DNA of 64,000 nucleotides from Pseudomonas versuta (GCF_001294575.1 NZ_CP012676.1:1798001-1862000); one strand, 5' to 3'; counted from the stretch's first letter, positions 52,271 through 61,986 are shown. Numbers and translations: made by a program. Notes: a model not told the origin generated them from the letters alone.

Positions 52271-54030
52271 AACCCCTTGTTCAACTATTGGATAAAGATG
52301 CGCCGGTCTTGCACCGCTACGTCTGGATGGCAGTGGTGTATGGCCTGTTCAGCGGCTTGACCCTCACCACCCTGGTGCCGGTGCTGGATCACTTGCTGGC
52401 CGGCGATGTGCGCGGAGCTGCGTTGTGGCTCGGTCTGATGCTGGCCGGCGTGGCCGTTTGCTGGGCGTGGCGGCGCCAGCTGGACAGGGCAGGGGTGGCA
52501 GTCGGCGTGGCCATACTGCAGGGGGCACGCCAGCGCATCGGCGAGCATGTCGCGCGCCTGCCAGTGGGCTGGTTCAGCGCGCAAAATACCAGTCGCCTCG
52601 GGCATGTGATTACCCAGGGCATGATGGCGGTGGCTCAGTTGCCGGCGCATGTGTTAACGCCCGTGATCAGTGGCGCCGTGACGCCACTGGTGGTCGTGGC
52701 CGCACTATTTTTACTGCACGGGCCGCTGGGCCTGATTGCGTTGCTCGGCCTGCCCGTTCTGTGCGTGGCATTGTGGTTGACCGCTCGCCTGGGACAACGC
52801 GCCGACCGTACGTACCAGCACCATTTTGCCGACGCCAGCCAGCGCATGGTCGAGTTTGCCCAGGCCCAGTCGGTACTGCGCGCCTTCAATGGCGAGGGCG
52901 CCAGTACGCAACTTCTGGAACAGGCCCTTGACCAGCAGCGCCGGTCCGGCATGCGCCTGATCTATCAGTCCACTCTTTCGGTGGTGCTCAACGCCTGGGT
53001 GGTGCAGGCCGTTTTCGCGGCCCTGCTGATCGCCGCATCCCTGTGGCTCAACGCGTATACGGGCGTTGCACAGCCAACCGGTCCGGTGATTGCGGTGGTT
53101 GTTGCGTTGTTATTGACCAGCCGCTTCATCGATCCGCTGCTGGAGGTGGCCAGCTATGCCGAGATCCTGCGGGGGGCGTACGGCCAGCTTGCAGAGGTGC
53201 AGAGCATTTTCGCGGTCGAGCCCTTGCCGGAGCCGGATCAGCCATTGGCCCCGGCGGACAGTTCTGTCGAGTTTCGCCAGGTGAGCCTGCGTTATGCGCA
53301 TGATCAGCCGGATGTGCTGAGTGGCATCAGCCTGCGCATCGAGCCCGGCAGCATGACCGCATTGGTGGGCGCTTCGGGCTCGGGCAAGACCACCCTGGTA
53401 CGTTTGATCGCGCGGTTCTTCGATGCAACCCAGGGCAGCGTACTGATCGGCGGCGTGGACGTGCGACAGATGTCCAGTACACAACTGGCCACCCGGATCA
53501 GTCAGATTTTCCAGGACACTTATCTGTTTCAGGGCAGCATTGCCGACAATATCCGCATCGGCAGACCTGCCGCCAGTGCTGGCGAAATCCTCGACACTGC
53601 ACAGCAGGCCGGTCTGGGTGACCTTATCGAACGTTTGCCCCTGGGCATCGACACACCGGTCGGCGAGGGCGGTGCAAGGGTGTCGGGTGGCGAACGCCAG
53701 CGCATCACCATTGCCCGTGCGCTGATCAAGAATGCGCCCATTCTGCTGGTGGACGAGGCCACCGCCGCCCTGGATGCGCAGAATCAGTCAGTAATTGCCC
53801 GGACGCTTTGCAGTCTGCGCGGTCGACACACGGTGGTGGTGATTGCCCACCAGCTATCTACGGTGTCGATGGCAGACCAGATTGTGGTGCTCGACAAAGG
53901 CCAACTGGTTGAGCAGGGCACGCCTGCGGCATTGCGCGCCAGTGGCGGGCGTTATGCCCGCTTCCTGGAACAGCGCCGGGTTGCCGGAGGCTGGCGTATC
54001 GCCGTGCCGCCGAACGGCGAGCAAGCCTGA
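52264..54030 (+). CDS. Fused permease/ATPase ABC transporter, YbtQ/IrtB-like
   Basis: 588-residue second half-transporter with six helices (about 15-300) and an ATPase with Walker A GASGSGKTTL, signature VSGGERQRIT, Walker B ILLVDEAT and His in VIAHQLS. The ATG at 52264 lies in the end of the preceding gene, and its TGA overlaps the ATG of the FecCD permease, indicating a tightly coupled polycistron. Presumed heterodimer partner of the 50483 product. The longer frame from 52216 is rejected because it would read through the first gene's end. Confidence 0.85.
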   Translation: MLKPLVQLLDKDAPVLHRYVWMAVVYGLFSGLTLTTLVPVLDHLLAGDVRGAALWLGLMLAGVAVCWAWRRQLDRAGVAVGVAILQGARQRIGEHVARLPVGWFSAQNTSRLGHVITQGMMAVAQLPAHVLTPVISGAVTPLVVVAALFLLHGPLGLIALLGLPVLCVALWLTARLGQRADRTYQHHFADASQRMVEFAQAQSVLRAFNGEGASTQLLEQALDQQRRSGMRLIYQSTLSVVLNAWVVQAVFAALLIAASLWLNAYTGVAQPTGPVIAVVVALLLTSRFIDPLLEVASYAEILRGAYGQLAEVQSIFAVEPLPEPDQPLAPADSSVEFRQVSLRYAHDQPDVLSGISLRIEPGSMTALVGASGSGKTTLVRLIARFFDATQGSVLIGGVDVRQMSSTQLATRISQIFQDTYLFQGSIADNIRIGRPAASAGEILDTAQQAGLGDLIERLPLGIDTPVGEGGARVSGGERQRITIARALIKNAPILLVDEATAALDAQNQSVIARTLCSLRGRHTVVVIAHQLSTVSMADQIVVLDKGQLVEQGTPAALRASGGRYARFLEQRRVAGGWRIAVPPNGEQA

Positions 54031-54971
54031 TGCCCGCACGCTGGCTGTGCTTGTTTGCCATGTTGTGCGGGGCGTCGCTGCTGGTCGGGGCTCGTCAGCT
54101 GGAGTGGGGGCAGTTGTTGTCGTTGTCGGGCGATGTCTGGCTGACGCTCACGGCCAGTCGCCTGCCACGTCTGGCGGCGCTGGTGCTGACGGGGGTTGGC
54201 CTCTCTGTGTGCGGGGTGATCCTGCAGCACATTGTGCGTAACAAGTTCGTCGAGCCGGGGACCACGGGTGGGCTGGATGCGGCCAGGCTCGGCATCTTGG
54301 TGTCACTGGTCATTGCGCCCGGCGCCGGGGCCCAGGTCCGAATGCTGCTGGCGTTGCTGTTCTGCTTCGCTGCCGGCCTGATTTTTGTGCTGATCATAAG
54401 GCGCATCCAGTTCAAGGGCTCGGTACTGGTTCCGGTTATCGGCCTGATGTATGGCGGCGTGCTGAGCGCCATTGCCGAGTTCTATGCCTATAGCAACAAC
54501 ATCATGCAAAGCATGCAGGGCTGGCTGCTGGGGGACTTTTCCCGGGTCGTGCAGGGCAGTTACGAAATCATCTACCTGATCTTGCCGGTTGTCGGGTTGA
54601 CCTACCTGTATGCCCGGCGTTTCACCCTGGTGGGCATGGGGGAGGGCATGGCCACGAGTCTGGGTCTCAACTATCTGGCCTGGGTGGCGCTGGGCTTGCT
54701 GCTGGTGGCCGTCACCGTATCGGCCACCGTGATCACTGTCGGTTCGATCCCCTTTGTCGGGCTGGTCATTCCCAATCTGGTGGCGCTGCGTTATGGCGAC
54801 AACCTGAGGCGCACGCTGCCCATCGTTGCGCTGGGCGGCGCGTGCCTGCTACTGGCCTGCGACATCCTCGGGCGGCTGCTGATCTACCCGTTCGAGGTGC
54901 CGATCGGCCTGACCGCGGGCAGTGTGGGCGGGGTGCTGTTCCTCGCGTTGATCATCCGGAGGCACAGATGA
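54030..54971 (+). CDS. FecCD-type iron-siderophore permease 1
   Basis: 313 residues, about nine to ten helices, of the FecCD/BtuC family. Typical blocks: ASRLPRLAALVLTGVGLSVC near the start, EPGTTGGLDAARLGI, and SIPFVGLVIPNLVALRYGDN near the end where the ATPase docks. Resembles the CeuB/YclN/VctD subgroup, which imports catecholate siderophores, by overall size and motif wording. ATG overlaps the upstream stop (TGATG), and its own stop overlaps permease 2. Confidence 0.87.
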   Translation: MPARWLCLFAMLCGASLLVGARQLEWGQLLSLSGDVWLTLTASRLPRLAALVLTGVGLSVCGVILQHIVRNKFVEPGTTGGLDAARLGILVSLVIAPGAGAQVRMLLALLFCFAAGLIFVLIIRRIQFKGSVLVPVIGLMYGGVLSAIAEFYAYSNNIMQSMQGWLLGDFSRVVQGSYEIIYLILPVVGLTYLYARRFTLVGMGEGMATSLGLNYLAWVALGLLLVAVTVSATVITVGSIPFVGLVIPNLVALRYGDNLRRTLPIVALGGACLLLACDILGRLLIYPFEVPIGLTAGSVGGVLFLALIIRRHR

Positions 54972-55918
54972 TGCGCCTGCAGCCCCGGCACGCGGTGTGG
55001 ATTGTGGTTGTGATGCTCGCTCTGGTCTTCGTGTTCCTGCGCTCGGGCCTGGACTTTGACTACGTGATCCCCAAGCGGCTCGCGCGGCTGACGGCCATGC
55101 TGATCGGCGGTGGCGCTATTGCCTGGTCGTCGATCACCTTCCAGACCCTTACCGGCAACCGGATACTGACCCCGGCAATCATGGGCTATGAGGCTGTCTA
55201 CTTGCTGTGGCAGGCCTTGCTGATTCTGTTTCTGGGCAGTGCCAGCGTGGTGCTGCTCGGCTTCAACGCCAACTTCCTGCTGTCTGTGCTGCTGATGCTC
55301 GGCTATTCATGGGGCATACATCGCTGGTTGTTCCGGGATGCCAAGAGCAACCTGTATTTGCTGCTGCTGGTCGGGTTGGTACTGACCCTGTTGATCAGCA
55401 CCTTTACCCAGTTTGTCCAGCTCAAGGTCAGCCCTGGCGAGTTCTCGATCCTGCAGGGCTTCAGCCAGGCCTCTTTCAACCGGGCCCAACCCTTGCAGTT
55501 GCTCTTTTCGGGACTGCTGGTGGGGGCGATTTGCCTGCTGGGCCGCAATAGCCTGCCGACCCTCGATGTGCTTTCTCTGGGACGCGACCAGGCCATTTCT
55601 CTGGGGGTCGATTATCAGCGCAACGTTCGCCTGCATCTCGCGCTGATTGCGATCCTGGTCGCAGTGTCCACCAGCCTGCTCGGGCCTACGGCTTTTATGG
55701 GGGTCTTCGTGGCGAACAGCACCTACGCCCTGGCACGCACCTTCAGACACCGGGTCACGCTGCCACTGGGGTGCGCAATCGCTACCGGCATGTTCATCGC
55801 CGCCCAACTGCTGGTCGAGCATGTTTTCAACTACAAAACCACCGTCGGCATTCTGGTCAATCTGGTCTGCGGCGGCTATTTCCTGGCGCTGATGGTTCGT
55901 ACCCGAGGAGCCCCATGA
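54968..55918 (+). CDS. FecCD-type iron-siderophore permease 2
   Basis: 316 residues, second integral membrane subunit, with PKRLARLTAMLIGGGAIAWS, TGNRILTPAIMGYEAVYLLW and LLGPTAFMGVFVANSTYALA as family marks (CeuC/YclO-like). Two adjacent ATGs (54968 and 54971) overlap the end of permease 1; the first is used. It would form the channel with permease 1, powered by the ATPase encoded next, whose ATG overlaps its stop. Confidence 0.87.
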   Translation: MMRLQPRHAVWIVVVMLALVFVFLRSGLDFDYVIPKRLARLTAMLIGGGAIAWSSITFQTLTGNRILTPAIMGYEAVYLLWQALLILFLGSASVVLLGFNANFLLSVLLMLGYSWGIHRWLFRDAKSNLYLLLLVGLVLTLLISTFTQFVQLKVSPGEFSILQGFSQASFNRAQPLQLLFSGLLVGAICLLGRNSLPTLDVLSLGRDQAISLGVDYQRNVRLHLALIAILVAVSTSLLGPTAFMGVFVANSTYALARTFRHRVTLPLGCAIATGMFIAAQLLVEHVFNYKTTVGILVNLVCGGYFLALMVRTRGAP

Positions 55919-56676
55919 TTTCTGTCCACGATATTCACCAGGCCTATGGCGCCAAGGCCGTACTGAAGGGCGTAGATGCCTGTTTTCCGGCCCGCAGCCT
56001 GACATCGCTGATTGGCCCCAATGGCGCGGGCAAGACCACACTGTTGATGATGATCGCGCGGCTGATGGCGCCTGGCTGTGGTGAAGTACGCATCGAGGGC
56101 CGCCCGGTTGCAGGCATTGATATCGGTGAATACGCCAGGCGGGTTGCGACCCTGCGCCAAGCGCCTGACTTCAACTTGCGCCTGACGGTGGAGGAGTTGG
56201 TCGCGTTCGGGCGTTTTCCCTACAGCCGTGGTGCGTTGACCCGCGAAGACCAGCGGGTGATCGACGAGGCCATTGCGTTCCTGTCCCTGGAACCCCTGCG
56301 CCATGCCTACCTCGACGAACTCAGCGGCGGGCAACGGCAAATGGCCTTTCTGGCGATGACCATCGCCCAGCAGACGGACTACCTGTTGCTGGATGAGCCG
56401 CTGAACAACCTTGATATCAAGCACGCCGTGCAGATCATGCGTGCGCTGCGCCGCCTGTGCGATGAGCAAGGGCGCACCGTCATCCTGGTGGTGCATGACA
56501 TCAACTTTGCCGCCTGCTATTCCGACCACATCGTTGCGATGAAGGAGGGTGCGGTGTTTTGCGCCGGCAGCGTCGCCGAGGTGATTACCGAGGCGCGGCT
56601 GGGTGAACTGTACGGGCTGGCTTTTGATATCACCGATGGTCAGCGCGGGCGCCTGTGCAACTACTTCAACCCATAA
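55915..56676 (+). CDS. Iron-siderophore ABC transporter ATP-binding subunit
   Basis: 253-residue FepC/YclP-type ATPase: Walker A GPNGAGKTTL (about 36), Q-loop TLRQAPDFNLRLTVEELVAF, signature LSGGQRQMAFLAM, Walker B YLLLDEPLNNLD, and the switch His in VVHDINFAACY. The ATG at 55915 overlaps the stop of permease 2; upstream in-frame ATG at 55771 lies inside the permease gene. It drives import of the ferric complex delivered by the lipoprotein encoded 11 bases downstream. Confidence 0.92.
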   Translation: MISVHDIHQAYGAKAVLKGVDACFPARSLTSLIGPNGAGKTTLLMMIARLMAPGCGEVRIEGRPVAGIDIGEYARRVATLRQAPDFNLRLTVEELVAFGRFPYSRGALTREDQRVIDEAIAFLSLEPLRHAYLDELSGGQRQMAFLAMTIAQQTDYLLLDEPLNNLDIKHAVQIMRALRRLCDEQGRTVILVVHDINFAACYSDHIVAMKEGAVFCAGSVAEVITEARLGELYGLAFDITDGQRGRLCNYFNP

Positions 56677-56687
56677 AGAGACCCCCA

Positions 56688-57671
56688 ATGACCTGTCATC
56701 AAACACACCGCAGGTGGGCGTCGGCCTTGCTGATCGCCGTGACTGCCGCACTCTGTGCATGTAATGAAAAGTCCGCCCAAACGCCATCCCCACAATCATC
56801 AGCAGCGGCTTACACCCCTGTCACAGTGCAACACCAGCTGGGTACCACCCGGATCGGACACGCGCCACAACGGGTGGTCGCACTGGACATGAACGAGGTC
56901 GATTTTCTCGACCAGCTGGGGGTGCCAGTGGCGGCCATGCCGAAGGATTTCGTCCCGCATTTTCTTGCCCGCTACAAGGATGCAGTGAGCGTCGAGGACG
57001 TGGGCTCGATCGTGCAACCCAATCTGGAGCGCGTTCATGGCGCCCGGCCCGATCTGATACTGATCACATCGCTGCAGGCCAATCACTTTAAGGAATTGAG
57101 CGAGATGGCCCCGACCCTGCATTTCGATGTTGACTATCGCGATAGCCAGGCGCGCTACATCGACGTCATCAGGGAACATCTGCTGACGCTGGGGGACGTC
57201 TTCGCCAGGCAGGCACTCGCCCGGCAGAAGGTCAGCGAACTGGACACCCGGGTCGAGGAGGTCAGGCGTATCACCGCAGGGCGTTCCGAAAAAGCGCTGG
57301 TGGTTCTGCACAACAATGGCGCCTTCAGCTCCTTCGGCGTGCAGTCGCGCTACGGCTTCATTTTCAATGCTCTGGGGGTTAAGCCGGCCGGCCCGAATGC
57401 CGAAACCGGCCTGCATGGCCAGCCGGTTTCCAGCGAATTCATCCTGCAGGCCAACCCCGACATCATCTACGTCGTCGACCGCACGGCGGTGATGGAGCGT
57501 CGGCCGGTGATGGACGCCCGGAACATGGATAACCTGCTGCTGCGCCAGACCAACGCCTGGAAAAACGGGCGGGTGATCTTTGTCGATGCCCAGGCCTGGT
57601 ACGTGACCGGGGCCAGTCCGACCTCACTGAAATTGATTATCGACGACGTCGAAAAGGGCTATCAGCGCTAA
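56688..57671 (+). CDS. Siderophore-binding periplasmic lipoprotein
   Basis: 327-residue class III binding protein with a lipoprotein signal (ALLIAVTAALCACNEKS, lipobox LCAC). The TroA-like domain begins TTRIGHAPQRVVALDMNEVD (about 60), and NPDIIYVVDRTAVM plus NGRVIFVDAQAWYVTGAS resembles CeuE/YclQ/VctP-type receptors, where the Tyr of the W-Y motif contacts the bound iron complex. ATG at 56688 is chosen as it starts the signal peptide. Captures ferric siderophore from the outer-membrane receptor encoded next and passes it to the permeases encoded just before. Confidence 0.9.
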   Translation: MTCHQTHRRWASALLIAVTAALCACNEKSAQTPSPQSSAAAYTPVTVQHQLGTTRIGHAPQRVVALDMNEVDFLDQLGVPVAAMPKDFVPHFLARYKDAVSVEDVGSIVQPNLERVHGARPDLILITSLQANHFKELSEMAPTLHFDVDYRDSQARYIDVIREHLLTLGDVFARQALARQKVSELDTRVEEVRRITAGRSEKALVVLHNNGAFSSFGVQSRYGFIFNALGVKPAGPNAETGLHGQPVSSEFILQANPDIIYVVDRTAVMERRPVMDARNMDNLLLRQTNAWKNGRVIFVDAQAWYVTGASPTSLKLIIDDVEKGYQR

Positions 57672-57702
57672 AGGGTGCCAGGCCGTAGCCGCTTACGCCT
57701 TT

Positions 57703-57721
57703 GATAGTTATCGATTCTCAT
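57703..57721 (+). promoter_or_regulatory. Fur-box-like site upstream of the TonB receptor
   Basis: GATAGTTATCGATTCTCAT resembles pseudomonad Fur boxes (GATAAT-GAT-ATTCTC type) and lies 66 bases before the receptor start, followed by the A/T-rich TTAAAACC. It suggests iron-repressed transcription of the receptor from its own promoter. Confidence 0.55.
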
Positions 57722-57786
57722 TAAAACCATTCTTTAGATTCAGATTCAACACAACAAATACCTTCTCAATTGAACGGAGTCATAGC

Positions 57787-60003
57787 GTGCGTAAACGCCA
57801 CTTTCAAACCCGCATTGCGCCACCACGCGCAGTCTTTGCCTTGAATCGCACTGCCGCCGCCGTACAGGGTGTACTACTGGGCCTGACCCTGGCCGCAACC
57901 GGCTTGCCGGCTTATGCCCAGAGCACGACCAGCGAAGAAGAGGGTGTCTCCACGCTGCCCGCCACCCTGGTGGAGGGCGAAATGCTATTGCCTTCCGGGC
58001 TGCCGCCCACCTATGCCGGCGGGCAGGTGGCGTACGGCAGCCGTGTCGGCCTGCTGGGTAACAAGGACTTCATGGAAACGCCGTTCAGCACCGTCAGCTA
58101 CACGGAGAAGTACATCGCCGACCGTCAGGCGCAAAACATTACTCAGGTGATTGCTGTCACTGATCCTTCAGTGTTCAGCAACGGCCTGACCGGCACCTTC
58201 AGTGAGAACTACTCCATCCGTGGCTTCGCCAGTGACATCAGCGACGTGACCATCGGTGGTTTGTATGGCGTCGCGCCGTACTACCGGATTTCGCCGCAAA
58301 TGTACGAGCGCATCGAGGTGCTCAAAGGCCCGTCTGCACTGCTTAATGGCATGCCGCCCGGCGGCTCGGTAGGCGGCAGCGTCAACCTGGTACCCAAGCG
58401 TGCTGGCGATGAACCCTTGACGCGGCTGACCGGCACTTACATGTCGGATGCCCAGTTTGGCGGGCATCTGGATGTGGGCCGGCGGTTTGGCGAGGACCAG
58501 CAGTTCGGCATCCGTTTCAACGGTGTTTACCGTGATGGCGACGGAGCGATCAATCACCAGGAGCAGAAGGCCGAACTGACGTCGCTGGGCCTGGACTGGC
58601 GCGGCGAGCGTGCTCGCCTCTCCGCCGACCTGTATGAAAGTGAAGACCGTATTCGCGGGCAGAACCGGGGGATCAACCTGGCCTCCGGCGTGGCAGTGCC
58701 CAAACCGCCCAAGGCCGACACTCTGCTGAACCCCGACTGGGCGTATGTGCAGACCAAAGACCGGGGGGCGATAGTGCGCGGTGAGTACGACCTGACCGAC
58801 AGCCTGATGGCTTATGCGGCCTACGGCGCCAGCAGGACCCGCTACACCTACAGCGGCACGATGCTGGCCACTGTGTTTAACGATGCGGGCGACTTCAGGA
58901 CCAGCATGGGTCAGTTGAAAATGGAACTCGAGAAGACCTCGGGCGAGGTTGGCTTGAAGGGCCACTTCCAGACGGCGGCCATCAAGCATCAATGGTCCTT
59001 GAATGCCACGCACTACGGCGATACCCAAAAGGACTTCGGGCGCCGCTCGGTGCCGGGTGCAGACTGGGTGACCAATATCTACAACCCGGTCTGGGGCCCG
59101 GCTGCGCCCACCGATTTTCCCTACATTGCCCATAACGAAAGCCGTCTGACCAGCTACGGCGTGGCGGATACGCTGTCGGTCCTGGAGGAACAGGTGCAAC
59201 TGACCCTTGGCGTGCGCCGTCAGCAAGTGCTCACCGACAGTTTCAGTGTGACTACCGGGGCGCGCACCGGCCGTTATGACGAAGAGGCCACCACGCCTGC
59301 GGCGGCGTTGCTGGTCAAACTCAGCGAGCATGTGTCTTTGTATGCCAACTACATCGAAGGCCTGAGCCAGGGGGCGACCGCACCGATGACGGCCGCGAAT
59401 GCGGGAGATGTATTCGCGCCCTACAAGTCCAAGCAAAAAGAGGTTGGGCTCAAGGTCGATCTCGGTGACTTCACCCACACCCTCAGCCTGTATGAAATCA
59501 AGCGTCCCGGCAGCTATCTGGACCCGAACAGCAATATCTTTTCGTTTGGTGGCGAACAGCGTAACCGGGGTGTCGAGTGGGGATTCTTCGGCTCACCGCT
59601 GGACAATGTGCGCCTGATGGGGGGCGTGGCTCACGTGGACCCGAAAATCACCAAGACCGAGGGCGGCGTCAACCAGGGCAAGACGGCCACCGGCTTGCCC
59701 AAGCTGCAAGGCAAGCTGGGCGTGGAATGGGACACGCCGGTACTCGACGGTTTAACCCTGACCGCCAATGCGACATCAGTGTCAAAGCAGTACATCAGCG
59801 ACGACAATACGCAGTCGATCCCTGGCTATACCATCTTTGACCTGGGCACACGCTATGCCACCCGCGTAGCCAGTCGCCCGCTGACGTTGCGCGCCAGTGT
59901 CACCAACCTGACCGACAAGGCCTACTGGGGCACGCCGTTGTTGTCCAGCCTGGGCCTGGGGGCGCCACGTACCTTTGAGCTCTCCGCGTCGGTGGACTTC
60001 TAA
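57787..60003 (+). CDS. TonB-dependent siderophore receptor of the ABC operon
   Basis: 738 residues, GTG start at 57787. Signal peptide (GVLLGLTLAATGLPAYAQ, about 28-45), plug domain (about 75-215; SENYSIRGFASDISDVTIGG, YERIEVLKGPSALLNGMPPG, GGSVNLVPKRAG), and a barrel ending APRTFELSASVDF with the terminal Phe expected for outer-membrane insertion. Resembles FoxA/FhuE-type hydroxamate receptors from the plug wording, but the binding protein and permeases look catecholate-like, so the ligand is open. It is the last gene of the uptake region; a Fur-box-like site in the 115-base gap suggests it also has its own promoter. Confidence 0.9.
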   Translation: MRKRHFQTRIAPPRAVFALNRTAAAVQGVLLGLTLAATGLPAYAQSTTSEEEGVSTLPATLVEGEMLLPSGLPPTYAGGQVAYGSRVGLLGNKDFMETPFSTVSYTEKYIADRQAQNITQVIAVTDPSVFSNGLTGTFSENYSIRGFASDISDVTIGGLYGVAPYYRISPQMYERIEVLKGPSALLNGMPPGGSVGGSVNLVPKRAGDEPLTRLTGTYMSDAQFGGHLDVGRRFGEDQQFGIRFNGVYRDGDGAINHQEQKAELTSLGLDWRGERARLSADLYESEDRIRGQNRGINLASGVAVPKPPKADTLLNPDWAYVQTKDRGAIVRGEYDLTDSLMAYAAYGASRTRYTYSGTMLATVFNDAGDFRTSMGQLKMELEKTSGEVGLKGHFQTAAIKHQWSLNATHYGDTQKDFGRRSVPGADWVTNIYNPVWGPAAPTDFPYIAHNESRLTSYGVADTLSVLEEQVQLTLGVRRQQVLTDSFSVTTGARTGRYDEEATTPAAALLVKLSEHVSLYANYIEGLSQGATAPMTAANAGDVFAPYKSKQKEVGLKVDLGDFTHTLSLYEIKRPGSYLDPNSNIFSFGGEQRNRGVEWGFFGSPLDNVRLMGGVAHVDPKITKTEGGVNQGKTATGLPKLQGKLGVEWDTPVLDGLTLTANATSVSKQYISDDNTQSIPGYTIFDLGTRYATRVASRPLTLRASVTNLTDKAYWGTPLLSSLGLGAPRTFELSASVDF

Positions 60004-60022
60004 CTGACAGGCGGAGCAAAAC

Positions 60023-60046
60023 CTCTGGCGGCATCCGCCGCCAGAG
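60023..60046. terminator. Hairpin after the siderophore receptor gene
   Basis: CTCTGGCGG / CCGCCAGAG forms a nine-base stem with a six-base loop, 20 bases after the stop. There is no T-run, so intrinsic termination is uncertain. Confidence 0.45.
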
Positions 60047-60111
60047 TCCGCTTCAACAGCGATCGGACTCGAGCCGATACGCCTGACGCTACCGGCAAAG
60101 CTGCAAAAAGC

Positions 60112-60990
60112 TCACTTCGCCACCGCCTGCATCAGCAACTTGCGAATCTCCCCGGTAATCGCACTTTTGGTGCCTTGCTCCAATATCCCCACCCGGCGTA
60201 CCGCCAGGTCGCCCGGCAACGGCAGCACCCGCAGGCAAGGGTCTTTGTCCCAGTCAAAGTTCTTCAGCAACGGCACTATTGCCACACCGACTTGCTGGCG
60301 AACCAGGTCAGCGATGCCAATGATCGAGTTGAGTTCCAGAATCTCCAACGGCTCGATGGATTCGCTCTTGATGATCGACTGCACTTTGCGGCCCACTGCC
60401 GTGGACCTGTCGTAGCGAATAAACGGCTGGGTTCTGAGCAGTTCCACGGCGTCGTTGATGCCGGCGGTTTGTGTAGCGTTGGCAAGCATGACGATGGGTT
60501 CGTTGTAGAGCAGGGTCCAGCTCAATCCATCGAAATTCTGCCGCGCGGTTTCGATCAGCAAGGCGGCGTCGAGCTTGGCGGCATGCACCAGGTTGACCAC
60601 TTCATCGGAGCGGGCGGTCATCAGGTTGACCGATATCCGCGGGTGCAGCTTTTTCAGTTGCACCAGGCAATTGGCGAGCAGGCCCATACCGGAGGTAATG
60701 CCGCCAATGGACACTTCGCCCTCCATGGCCAGCCCGTCAGGGGCTTCGGCGATCATCTGCTCGTAGTCCTCCAGCAAGCGCTTGGCTTTGGGCAGCAGCA
60801 ACACGCCATCGCGGCTCAACTTGATCTGTCGCTGGCTGCGGTCAAACAACGGCCGGCGCATCTCTTCTTCCAGAGCACGCATTTGCTGGCCAACGGCGGC
60901 GTTGGTGAGGGCCACGCGGTCGGCGGCGGCAGCGAAGCTGCCGTACTCGGCGACGGCGATAAACGTCTTGAAAAAACGCATGTTGCTCAT
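60112..60990 (-). CDS. LysR-family transcriptional regulator
   Basis: 292 residues. Helix-turn-helix: FFKTFIAVAEYGSFAAAADR, VALTNAAVGQQMRALEEEMR (about 5-50); the substrate-binding domain follows with VSIGGITSGMGLLANCLVQL. The start at ATG 60990 fits the family; the frame continues open to 61704 but only as antisense of the hydrolase gene. Divergent from the hydrolase/ABC operon at 61120 with a 129-base A/T-rich gap, which it most likely regulates in response to the substrate. Confidence 0.9.
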   Translation of the reverse strand: MSNMRFFKTFIAVAEYGSFAAAADRVALTNAAVGQQMRALEEEMRRPLFDRSQRQIKLSRDGVLLLPKAKRLLEDYEQMIAEAPDGLAMEGEVSIGGITSGMGLLANCLVQLKKLHPRISVNLMTARSDEVVNLVHAAKLDAALLIETARQNFDGLSWTLLYNEPIVMLANATQTAGINDAVELLRTQPFIRYDRSTAVGRKVQSIIKSESIEPLEILELNSIIGIADLVRQQVGVAIVPLLKNFDWDKDPCLRVLPLPGDLAVRRVGILEQGTKSAITGEIRKLLMQAVAK

Positions 60991-61119
60991 GGGCAGACCT
61001 GTAGCGAGGCAGGGGTTGATAGTAAAGATAATGTTTACTATTGATAAAGTTAAATTAGTTTTTCTTTTTATAGCCGCCGAACAATACTCAGCTCCGAACT
61101 GATTCGGCGAACTTTCCAC

Positions 61120-61986
61120 ATGAGCAATCTTGATAACAACACCCCTGAAGCGGCCTTGCGAGCTGCCAAAAACATCTATCACCTCGGTGCGACTACGGTT
61201 TACTCGCACCAGCAGGACAGCCGCTTTGCCTACACCCTGTATGTGCCAGAGGCCATCGAAGACAGTACCCGGCCAGTTGACCTGGTGGTCTCGCTGCACG
61301 GCTCTACCCGTTCGATGGAGATTTATCGCAATGGCTTCGCGGAATTTGGCCGCTGGAACGATTGCGTTATTTTGTCTCCGCTGTTCCCGGTCGGCGTGCT
61401 GGGTGACGACAACGGCGACGGTTACAAGCAGATGGTCGAAGGTGATATTCGCTACGACAAGGTCCTGCTCGACATGATCGCCAGCGTCGGCAAACGCTAC
61501 GGTCGCCGCTTTGATACCTTCGCGCTGTTCGGTTACTCCGGCGGCGGGCAATTCAGCCATCGCTTCTGCTATCTGCACCCCGAAAAACTCTGGGCGGCAT
61601 CCATAGGTGCGCCGGGTTCTGTCACCTTGCTGGATGCCGACCAGGACTGGTGGGTCGGGGTGCGGGACTTCGCCGCGCGCTTCGGTAAACCGCTCAACCT
61701 GCAAGCCTTACAGCAACTGCCGGTGCACATGGTGGTGGGCGATTCCGACCTTGAAACCTGGGAGATCACCCACCGCGAAGGCGGCAAACACTACATGGCC
61801 GGCGCCAACTCCGCCGGACGTACTCGTCCGGAACGCCTGGCCGCGCTCAAGGCAAGTTTTGAAGCCGCTGGCGTGCAGGTGCACTTCGACCTGCTCCCCA
61901 ATGTGGCGCACCAGGGCATCAAGGCCATGCCGGCTGCCCAGGATTTTTTCGCCAGGGTCTTGCGCCATAAACGCAGCCTTGGCTGA
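61120..61986 (+). CDS. Cytosolic alpha/beta hydrolase (esterase/depolymerase-like)
   Basis: 288 residues without signal peptide. LVVSLHGSTRSMEIYRNGF holds the oxyanion His-Gly, FGYSGGGQFSHRF the nucleophile (GYSGGG), VVGDSDLETWEI a probable acid, and LPNVAHQGIKAMP the catalytic His. The closest memory match is the PHB depolymerase/LpqC-like esterase group. It begins an operon with a peptide-type binding protein and permease, so it may hydrolyse an ester or amide imported by that transporter. ATG at 61120. Confidence 0.82.
   Translation: MSNLDNNTPEAALRAAKNIYHLGATTVYSHQQDSRFAYTLYVPEAIEDSTRPVDLVVSLHGSTRSMEIYRNGFAEFGRWNDCVILSPLFPVGVLGDDNGDGYKQMVEGDIRYDKVLLDMIASVGKRYGRRFDTFALFGYSGGGQFSHRFCYLHPEKLWAASIGAPGSVTLLDADQDWWVGVRDFAARFGKPLNLQALQQLPVHMVVGDSDLETWEITHREGGKHYMAGANSAGRTRPERLAALKASFEAAGVQVHFDLLPNVAHQGIKAMPAAQDFFARVLRHKRSLG

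Noticed and set aside
50483..54030. ABC pair considered as the exporter of the RiPP product
   Set aside because: It is 8 kb away, on the other strand, and translationally coupled to siderophore uptake genes under its own TetR.
58168..59478. 436-codon minus-strand frame
   Set aside because: Antisense shadow of the TonB receptor.
60991..61704. Upstream extension of the LysR frame
   Set aside because: The extra 238 codons are antisense to the alpha/beta hydrolase; the LysR helix-turn-helix begins at 60990.
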